From: Spisula solida
Taxonomy: Eukaryota > Mollusca > Bivalvia > Venerida > Mactridae
Reading direction: 5' to 3'
Length of the DNA: 64,000 nt
Assembly: GCA_947247005.1 (NCBI GenBank)
Contig: OX365957.1
Location: forward strand, 10,760,817-10,824,816
This document shows, one piece after another, positions 15,201 through 24,800 of this stretch. Within the stretch, counting starts at the first letter, position 1. The number at the start of each line of letters is the position of its first letter. A program made the translations under genes and the position numbers. Under the pieces are notes generated by a model. The model was given only the letters and a program-made list of their open reading frames with translations, was not told where the DNA came from and did not search any database.

Positions 15201-17495
15201 AAACTGTTGACGTACGATGGACGAATAGTAACCTGTTTTTAAACACTGGGGTAAGTGTATAAAAGGGGTACAGGCATAGACAGATTATGATTACTTTGTA
15301 CACTAAACATTCAACATCGGAGGTTTAATTCAATTGTTACATTATCTAATGAACACATTTTCCCGAAAATCGGTACACAAGTTTATCAGTGTATTTTCTG
15401 ACATTCCTGAAAAATGAGATAAATAATCAATCTGGAAATGTACTTTTCAGAAAAAATGATTGGCAGGTGCACTTTTGGATATGAACAAATGACTGCCTAG
15501 CTTGTGCGCGAGTCACACACTGGTGTAAATATTTGGTATGTGAAGGGAATATAACCTCAGTATGTAGAGTTGTGATATGTTACATGTAGATGTGGCAACT
15601 TCAATGAGAATACAGATTGAGTTTAACATATAACAAGTTTTGTATGTAGACAATAACAAAGGTACAAAATACATCATGTACGTAACTATGCACACCCGAA
15701 CACCCGATCACTTATTTGATCAAGACTAGTTTTCTTCAGTTGAAATATTGATCTTGTACATGCAATTTGAGATTTAGCTGAAATTCTAAAACGCGGATTA
15801 ATCCATATACACATAGAGCAAACCAGTACATGTATTATTACCGCAATAAAACATGGTATCAAATTGGCTGTTACTATTTACGCCCCGTATCGCGTGACAT
15901 ATTTATGAATGAATGAACGTAAACTTTATAGTAAAAACTTCAACGGGTCGCGAGTTGCACGAGTATCCAGTGTTACAGCTATGACGCATCTATTTTTAGA
16001 AACTCCAATATACTCTCGAAATTAAGATTCGTAAAAATTTCATGAATAGATACATATTATAAATAATTATATTTAAGGTTATTTTGCCGTTGGCTTTCGC
16101 AGAAGATCTGCGCTTTCATTTCGTGCACACGATTTATTATGTACTTCTATCTAAAGCGAGAGCGCCGACCGTGATGCCGTGTGGTGTGTGATATCCAAAG
16201 GCAAACTGAACTATACCTTCAAACCCGTCATCACTTGATCTTTCCTCTCGTATTAACAAAAACCTTGGAGAGGAATTAATATAAGTTTTCAAAAACTTGT
16301 TTTCCGATCCTTTACTTATTACATGTTTGTATTATTGTATATATGTACGAATATTGAAATAAATACAGTTTAAACCAAATAGATACACTATACTTGTGTT
16401 ATTAAAATTATTTCAATGTTTAAAATGTTTTATTTCCTTCAGAAAATTACGAAGATCTTTTTTATTAACGAGGGAGGTAACTGTACCAGCTAATAAGCCA
16501 CTCAATTTCAGCGTGGAATTATGTTCAATGTCAAATGGGTGAAAATTGAATGCGCGCAGTTAAATAGTGCGGGATATTATCGTATTTAGATCGCACTCGT
16601 GATTTAATTTTTCCGCATGCCAACTCCTGCACATGTTTTATTCACTGACAAAATACGCGAACAGATTTTTATTTCTTAAGTAGAAATCTATTGTAACACA
16701 TTATGGAAAAAATCTTACTTTCGTTTTCAAAAATACACAAATCAAACTATAAACAATTAAGGAAAAACATCGGGACTTCGAAAGAACTCCGACATAACGG
16801 AAAATTCTATACATGCGAGTTCGAGATAACGAGAGTTGACTATACTACGTTCTACTTTCGTTTTCCAAACTACAACGTTCTTTGAATATAATTCTACTTC
16901 CGTTTCCAACGACGTTCTGGAAAATACTTTAACTCATGTTATCAAAACGACGTAATTACGGAAAAATAATTCTACTTTCGTTTTCGAAGTACTACATTAT
17001 GGAACATAATTCTACTTTCGATTTCAAAACTAAGCAAAAATCGATAAATGCTTCATTAAAAACAAGTTTTTATAAATGCAGTTACTTAAAATAGAAACTC
17101 AGACATCCTGACATGCACCATACTTAACAAAAAACAATTTAAAACTTTAGATAGTTTTAAGACTATATATTTTTATAAAGGTCCCCAAATATTTCCATTG
17201 TATTGTCATCTTATAACCAACAGTTACCCTTACAGACCAAACTTCGTTTTTTAACGTTCATATAAACATATTTGTTACTGTAAAGAATTATGTAAAAGCA
17301 ATAAATTCATTTATAACAATCTACTTTCGATTTCGGAAGTAAAACATAAATTCAAAACGTGAAAAGTATTGTCACTAAGTTAAAAGTCATTTAAGCCAAG
17401 GAACATTAAGCATGAAAGTTATAATTACAAAATATAGAAATAATATTCATATCAAATAAATGTTTAAAAACAAGTGTACCTTGGTCTGTCGCCAT
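216..17495 (-). CDS. mib2: MIB2-like E3 ubiquitin ligase (mind bomb family), 3' end off window
   Basis: Sixteen phase-consistent exons encode the first 703 residues: 17480-17495, 13290-13408, 12806-12926, 7649-7823, 7117-7223, 6377-6571, 5234-5421, 4494-4598, 3925-4029, 3006-3156, 2484-2611, 1889-2046, 1401-1557, 959-1113, 635-761, 216-318. The start MATDQ joins directly to a MIB/HERC2 domain (VVRGPDW...QDGGEG, residues about 10-85). A canonical ZZ finger follows (two CxxC pairs, then HEIEH; 86-144), then a second MIB/HERC2 domain (RRGPDW.W.DQDGG; 145-244), REP repeats with GAW/GGW motifs (245-427) and divergent ankyrin repeats (about 430-703). Family knowledge: mind bomb proteins ubiquitinate Notch ligands, which the MIB-ZZ-MIB region binds, and MIB2 also acts in innate signalling. 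The RING fingers expected at the C-terminus lie beyond base 1. Domain order is that of MIB2; orthology versus a bivalve-specific paralogue is not settled. Confidence 0.87.
8991..10352. repeat. 175-bp satellite array centred on GTTACCATGGTAAC
   Basis: Nine units are marked by the palindrome GTTACCATGGTAAC or variants near 8990, 9175, 9350, 9526, 9701, 9875, 10051, 10218 and 10338. Spacing is 174-176 bp for most, with 167 and 120 bp at the right end. Units share AATGCTGCATACAAGCAG and ATATATGTTATTGATATAG blocks. Confidence 0.85.
10610..11345. repeat. Bivalve dispersed repeat (CCGGACCATAACTTTG type)
   Basis: Repeated phrases GTCCGGACCATAACTTTG, GACCAATC.TTCTTATAT and GAGTGCCATGCCCAAC recur about every 130 bp, with GTGACCTTGACCT near the start. 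This type is common in bivalve genomes. It interrupts the satellite array of the foldback element and carries no gene. Confidence 0.6.
12560..12660 (+). repeat. Short dispersed repeat (GTGCTGCCTTCC..GTCCGA)
   Basis: GTGCCTTGATATTTTCGTGAGTGCTGCCTTCCTCGTCCGATTT is related to blocks at 56395-56700 and 61335-61440 in this window. The element boundaries are not resolved. Confidence 0.4.
14870..15180. repeat. Degenerate bivalve 'GACCTAGTTTT..GATCATTGTGATCAAGTTTCATG' repeat
   Basis: Phrases TGACCTAGTTTTGACTTGG, ACCTAGATTTAGTAGG and CATTGTGATCAAGTTTCATGATGAT match the composition of the repeat block near 48.4-50.1 kb. It is non-coding and lies within intron 1 of the MIB2-like gene. Nothing else recognisable was seen between 13.5 and 16.7 kb. 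Confidence 0.5.
16719..17334 (-). promoter_or_regulatory. Cluster of ISRE/IRF-like motifs in intron 1 of the MIB2-like gene
   Basis: Minus-strand GAAAACGAAA occurs at 16719-16728, 16856-16865 and 16976-16985. GAAATCGAAA occurs at 17016-17025 and 17325-17334. A degenerate copy (GGAAACGGAAG) lies at 16887-16897. Most share the longer block CGAAAGTAGA, so the cluster may descend from a short degenerate tandem repeat. They fall just inside intron 1, after the 16-nt first exon. Confidence 0.45.
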
Positions 17496-17520
17496 TGCTA
17501 ACTGGATGTCTAGACTAGAT

Positions 17521-17559
17521 CTATAAATAGAACTTGGGTATTTTGCTACTTTCGTTTTC
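17521..17559 (-). promoter_or_regulatory. Putative start-proximal ISRE/IRF site and TATA-like element of the MIB2-like gene
   Basis: Read on the minus strand, GAAAACGAAAGTAGC (IRF consensus GAAANNGAAA, at 17550-17559) lies 55 bp upstream of the ATG at 17495. CTATTTATAG at 17521-17530 lies about 30 bp upstream of the ATG. The motifs are seen directly; promoter function is inferred. The TATA-like block is so near the ATG that it would leave almost no 5'UTR, so it may be fortuitous. Confidence 0.4.
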
Positions 17560-17841
17560 GCAAACGACTACTCACTTCCTCATATTCAGCAGTTGAATTG
17601 AATCACTAAAATTCTATGATTATTTTAGTCAAAGTGATATGTGATTACGGTAGTTTTTTATACAAGATATATCGTAATATATTATAAATACATAAAAAAG
17701 GACAGAAACGATAAATATCAAAGCACTTAAAGTATCGTACTTTGCCGTGTCCACATTATCGGCATAGTTTGACATCACTGTTTTATCACACATTACCAGG
17801 CTTGTTCATTCCAAACTTGTGTTTATATGCTATTATATACA

Positions 17842-18739
17842 AGGGGTGATCAACAAATACGCGGAAAAGTGCTGTCATTTCTTTATTTGTCACTGTAAGT
17901 CGTTGAAACCTTATAAACATGAATATAAATTTATTTCAAATTGATTCAAGGTGACCATCAACATTAACCAAAGTCAGAACGAACGCGGTTTCCTATGGTA
18001 ACGTCACTCGACGTCATGCGGCCCAAATTTACATATTTTCCAACGTTGCACGTAGCAAACGATGACGTATCATTCGTGTGTTTGTAATATTATAATTTTC
18101 TAAAGGGTGGGTTATGAATATGCAATGATAAAACATTACATTCATTATTTCAAAAAAATGTTTTAACGTCAGAATTCCGTGTAAGAGCTGTTTGCTTCGA
18201 AGTCTTTGTCTGAATATGATTGTGATACGGAAATCAGAGGCGAAAATTCGTGTAGCGAAGGAAATGTCATAAAATGCTAATGACAATATTGCAAAATACA
18301 ACAATATGTAATAGCATACACAACATGTGTCTATTTTGCATATTCTCTCAAATGGAGCCATGTGAAATCAATGCTGATATGCGAATTGGCTATACGACGT
18401 CAATAACGTCATAAATATTAATGTTCTCCTGCCGCTAATTCTTCTAATTGACCTGCAAGTTGCAAAGAAAAAACTATGATTTTCGGTTGACAGGTCTATG
18501 AAGTGTATCTGGTTGTACAGCTATTTTTTGGGGATCATTCAATGCGCTATACATTATGAATTGTGCCTCGAATGAGTATGGATAATGATGTATGTAACGA
18601 CGTAGCGATGACGTTGGGTCGGTGTAGCCATAGTGACGTTACGGTTTCTATGTTTTTTACACTAAATATTTCCTTGTGCCTCAATGTTTTTATAGTTATG
18701 TATTTGTAATATTTTTCCGCGTATTTGTTGATCACCCCT
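17842..18739. mobile_element. 0.9-kb MITE between the two MIB genes
   Basis: The terminal inverted repeats are near-perfect: left AGGGGTGATCAACAAATACG (from 17842), right CGTATTTGTTGATCACCCCT (to 18739). The interior (about 17985-18140) matches the mariner-like copy at about 56711-56860: both carry GAACGCGGTTT, GGTAACG.CACTCGACGTC and TGCGGCCCAAATTTT. No transposase frame is present here. It occupies the short gap between the stop of the right MIB gene and the start of the MIB2-like gene. Confidence 0.75.
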
Positions 18740-18814
18740 CGCAAATGAGAATGTTCCTTTTGAAAAACAGAATTACAAAATAATCAAGCTAAACATTAAC
18801 ATAAGTCCTGAATT

Positions 18815-21800
18815 CTAAAGGACATCTTTTGAACTTGATCCTGAAAACTAATCATTTGTGAAAACGTGGCCAGGTCAAGTAAAGTTTGGACATTTATACA
18901 GTTCGACCCAGTAAGTAGGAATGGAGTAGATATCCACAAGAATATCAAGCATGTACAGTACCTTGTATGGGTTTCAGCTTGGCTGCTGCTGGTATCTTTA
19001 ATGGTTTATCTCTGCCCAAACTTCTTGAAAAATCTAAAAAGTACAATAGCAATAATACAAATAAATTTCAATCGATTAGAAGAAGTAGATCGTAAGTACA
19101 AATACTCTAATTTGCGAAAACAAGAAAACTAGTCTTTACTTATGGAAAAACAAGTTTTTCTACTTCAGTTTGGTCAACATGACATGAAATTGGTTCACAT
19201 GAATCGCCTTGTGATGCAGATTTAAAAAGTGAATTAGTTTAAGTAGTTTAAAAGGTGTTATAAATTAATCGCTAAATTATCACTAAAAGTTCTTCTTAAA
19301 GTGAAAAGGTGGAATAACTGGACTATTGAGCAGTCTTTCTATTGTTTTAATGACATAAAAAAGGCTATGGGTGGTGTGTACATTCAGAGACATTATGAGA
19401 TGACAGAGCTAATATTTTATTTAAAACTGGGCATTGTTTTATCAAAGCTCTTTGTTATAACAGTACCTTGGAGTATATTTATACCTAAGAGTCTGAAATA
19501 CAGTATATTTACCATGTACTTCATTGTCGGTTTGCCGCAGCGTAAGACATGCTGTATTTAGAAGATATGTTTTATTGTTTACTTCAACAATAGCTTCTGT
19601 AGGTCCTTGTAGACGTATCACAGTCCCTATAGCACCAACAATCTGTTAGAGTCAATTTTTTGTAATATGTTAATAATTGACTGGATGACAACTCAAACTA
19701 TCAGTTGAAAAACATAGGTACCCCAGCAAATTTGCTAGCAGTGGAGACAACTTTCTTTCAAAATTACAGAAATTGAGCTGAAGTGCAAACTCAAGAAAAA
19801 TTAGCTGAAAAACAAATTATGGTAGATTTTTCTGCAACAAGAAAGTATTTTAAGTAACCTGAACAAAGAAGCAGTGTTCTCGAAAAGCATATAATCATTA
19901 CAAGAAAAAAGTTTGTTGGCAGTCGAATGTTCTTTATAAAAATATCAGGGAGAATGTGTTCTTTGTATAAAGAGCTAGTATCATTTGCCCTTACGCTGGG
20001 TCAATATCAATAAAGCCCGTATATTGAATACTAGTATACTAAACAGACAGGTCGGATATTTCCTGGTTGCTTAACAGGGAAGGTGAAAAAACATACAGTT
20101 TTTATATTTGGTTGCCATCCTCCATGTTGTGGTTGTAATGTTTTTATGTTTTGTTCATCGCCTGTAACGTCTACTACATCACCAGCTGATATTGTTGATA
20201 TCTAAAAATATATATCACAATGCAGAATGCTTCACGGAACCCGTCTAAATATAAGATGCATAAATGGAACCAGTCTAAAATATGAGACAGTATATAGCTC
20301 CATGCAGACCACTATACATGCATATAACATCTAACAAAAGCTACAAATCGATCATGTAAACTTAATGTATATCATCACGACTTATATTTATAATAAGTGG
20401 TATAATAATGATATCGAAGAACTAACCTTAGTTAGTGTATTTGTGTATATAGCTGGTATTAACATTTCCAGACTGTCATACCGTACAGAAACAATATGTC
20501 TATCAATATCCCTCACTTCTGCTACAGTACCGTCCTCGCCGAGTACCTGTAATCAGACACTCAAACATTTAGTGGCCATAATGGACAAACATATGGACAA
20601 CTTTCAATGGTGTTGTGTTTCTTTGACTTTATTCATACCTGTGCAATGAAAAATAGCCACATAAAAGCCCATAGAAAGACTTAAAAAGTTTTCTATCGTT
20701 CTCCTAGCCGCGTGTAACTATTATCCTGTCAGTACGGGCGGAGAGTGAGATTGACAGATGAACGACTGTTCCACAATCTATGGATAATGAGGTAAAAAAA
20801 CTTCTATAATAAGCTCTTAAGATAGGTAACTTTATGCGGTTTAATATCAAATCTAAAAATTGAAGTGGACAGTGAATCAGAGATTTCAGGCAAAACGTAA
20901 AATAAGGTATTTATATTAATTTTATGATAGGGTTAACCACAGGGTTCCTGTCAACTTGATTTATAAATAATAATATTGCTCATTTTGGAGCACACTGACT
21001 GCATGGCTCCTTTTTTTATCAGGCAAAAGACAAGTACATTGTAGACAAACAGTAACAAATACTTATATATATTAACAACAGGATGCAGCTCATCAACTAA
21101 TTATATACCAATAAATCAACACCAAACGTCATTTGTTGTTTCATTCTTCCAACCCTGACATTGGTCCCAACCACTTAGAATATGAGATGCTGTGTTAGCC
21201 ATAAGATGATGAATCGGGCAGTCATTCTTACTTGTTCTAGTTCAGGTACCCATCCACCATATTCCTTCATTAAAGCTTGAAATGTTTCCAAGTTAAGGTC
21301 CACTCTAACTTTGTCACCTGCTTCAAACTGAGTATTGATTGGCATCGATATATCTGCAGATAGTGGTATACCATATCAGATGTGGTGATAGTTGGTTCAC
21401 AAATTACATTAATTCAACATTATTTCGAATCCCTTTTTGTAACAGTATATGCTATACACATAGAAAAGTATAGCCATAAGCTGTTCAGATAGAGCACTTA
21501 ATTAAACATGTTACCCATATTCAACAGACTATGTTATGCTCATGTGAAAAAATTGTCACTTGCTTGATCGTGAGCTTGATAATTACTTATTGGCCATTAA
21601 TAATGATTGAAAATTAGGAAGTACACTTTTACGTGAATTCCAACCCCTTTCCCCATAAAGTGCAATTTAACTAAGGTACTAACCTCTTTTCCTGGAAAGT
21701 ACGCTTTTACTTAGTTATCAACCCCTTTCTCTAGAAAGTACACTTTTGCAGCCTCTTTCTATATAAAGTACGCTTTACTTAGTTACCAACGCCTTTTTCC

Positions 21801-24800
21801 AGATAGTAAGCTTTCACTTGTTTATAACCAGCTCCTTTCCGCATACATGTTTTTACTAAGTTACCAATCCCAAAGATCTAAACACACAGATTGAAAGCTA
21901 TGACAATTTTTGTTTGTCCTTCATTTTTTATTAACATGTCTCATTTTGAAGAGGTAAGTTTCTTCTATTGTATGAGGTAACTTGTTTTTGCCTACCTCTT
22001 ATATAATTCAGACAATTATTGTTTGAATGAGACAAATAGGGTATTTTCTGAAAAACTTTGAATTTTCATTAAAATGAGAGTAGGTCTGGCTCTTTTAGGT
22101 CTATTGTTTTGCTCCATGACTGATTTCAATAAATGAGGTTTCATTGTAAAGCTGAATATATCTATTGCATAGAATTATTAGTGTTTGCCAGGAGATACAA
22201 TGTTTTGAGAACAAACAAGATTTCGTGAGATTTCCTAAGATTGCTGCGAGATATTGTGAGATTTGGTTCAACATTCAAATCTTTGTATTTTTATATCTTT
22301 GCCAATCCCTTTCCCTAAAAAGTACAATTTTACTTAGTTACCGACCCCTATCCCAAGGAAGTACGTTTTTACCTAGAACTGGTAAATGATCAATATAAAT
22401 AGTTCCAGGAGATACTGCTGATACCAGTTTCAGATCCATCATGCCATCAGCCCCTATTCTGTACAGTGGAACATCAGCTTCTGGTGACTTTCTAGAGGCT
22501 GCATCTTCCCATTCAACTGAAATGAAAGTGATGATGTGTGGACCATTACGTCACTGCTCTTCCGTGATACTTGATCAGCATTGCAGATTCGTTACGAAAC
22601 ATTTTAAAAAAGATAATATTAAGTTGGATAAAGAAGGCAGCACGCAACTAAACCAGTCGAGCACAGTAGCATGAACACATACCAGACACAATGCCCAACA
22701 AACAACCGAACGAGAAAATGATCCGCCCAGTCCCAGCTGTCAAAAGGCTGAATGAATTAGTTTCAGCAATCAAAAGATAAATGCCCATGTATAACGACTT
22801 ATAAAACATACAATACGCAATATCCAACATACAGCCGAACGTGAAAATGATTCGCCCCAGTACAAGCTGTGTAAAAGCTGAAAGGAATAGTTTCAGCAAT
22901 CAAAAGCGGAATGACCTCGCTGAATGACCTAGTTACAACTGTAAACCTGCTGAAATACAAGTCCTCAAAAGTTAAAGAACAGTATTAAAACGCTGAATTA
23001 CATGGTTTCAGCTGAATGACCTAGATTCAGCAATAACAAATGTGTCCACAGGACACGGATGCCCCCGCTGAAAGCTGTCATCAGACACCTAAGTATAAAG
23101 TTATGCAAATGGAATAATTTAAAATAAAGTTTGTAATTCCTTAAATGTGACATTAGAAATTAGAAATGACATAGTTACAGAGCGGACACGAATCACATGC
23201 CTATTTTAGCCATTTAACTTTTGACCTCTAAGTATGACCTTGGCCTTTGAGCTAGGGACATGGGTCTTGCGCATGACACATCGTCTTGATGTGGTAAACA
23301 TTTGTACCAGGTATTATAACTATCCAATAAGAAATGACATAGTTACAGAGCGGACACGAATCACATGCCTATGTGAGCATTTTAACCTTTGACCTCTAAG
23401 TGTGACCTTGACCTTTAAGCTAGGGACATGACACATCTTGTGCATGACACATCGTCTTGATGTGGTGAACATTTGTGTCAAATATTATAAATATCCAATT
23501 GGAAATGACAAAGTTACAGAGCGGACACGATTGCACAATTTTCGAACACACACACACGCGCGCGCGCGCGCACACACACACATGGACAGGGTGAACACTA
23601 TATGCCTTCCGCCATTTCATGACGGGGGCATAAAAATGTAAAGCCCTAGCCCGGATGACCTAGTTTCAATAAAAAGGTAAAATGTCTTAGTCTGGCTTTT
23701 ATCTTTTTATCTAAGTCATCAAACAATGATGTACAATGTAACTTTACGATGTATCAACCACAGGCTTTTGTTCATACTGAAATCAGGTTTATCAGTTTCC
23801 TGGAATTTGGTATTAATTACTATCTACATTTATTCAGGGATGCTCCTAGTCTGTCTATACATACCCTATGTTTAGATAATGGAGACAACTCTTCAGTCTA
23901 CTCTTTTTTCATGAAATTAATTCCCTTTGGACCCTCAAACATAGTAGATAATCAAGCCCAAAATAAAATCTAGCCAAAATTGAAAACGAAATTATGATAA
24001 TTGATTGAAAAAATATTATCTAGTCCGGTAGCCAGACTAGGATGCTCCCAACGATCAATTTCTAATGACAACTGAGAAACTTTTAACTAACGTCTCCCAC
24101 AAGCAACTGACACGGTCTCCAATTGCAAACGTGAAGAAATGTGAAAATATGAACTAAGCTAATCAGTCGGGAAATATTAAACAACTAGTCAGACTAGAAC
24201 ACAATATCCAAGTCCAGTACCAAACTGGATTGTTCTTCTTCGTCTATTAATGATGCAGGCTTAGCAGTAACATCATATCTACATACTCACTCAATTAACA
24301 AGCAATTGATTTATATAAGACCTTATAAGACACATACATCTCTAAAAGCTGCTTCACAAGGCGCTTCTTATGAGCTTATTAGCTTGAAAATCTGAACAGG
24401 TCATGTTGATCAAAATGAACTTGAAAAAACGTTTTTAGTTTTCATACAGTATTTTCTTCTTTTCTCAAAATAGCGTTTTTGTACTTACGACCTTTTTCTA
24501 AGCCAGCGATAATAAGATATGAATATTATCATTATGTACCTTTTACACAACTTCTGTGAGATTGTTCTTTATTGACTACCTCCTTTACAATTCCAATTTG
24601 TTCTGAAATATTAAAACATTCCAGTGTATTTAAGATAACTCGACTTACCTGTCATAAGGTGTAAAAATAGTTTGTTTCCGTAATACAAACTAACTGTAAA
24701 ATTTAGTGTGATCCTAAAGGTTTTATCAACTTTTTTGGCATCTGAAAAACATCTATATTTTCATTTCATTTCCTTTTTTTTGAAGGGTAGTAGCTAGTTG

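Noticed and set aside
18029..18361. 110-aa hydrophobic open frame on the minus strand
   Set aside because: It lies wholly inside the 0.9-kb MITE and has no similarity to a transposase or membrane protein family that I recognise.
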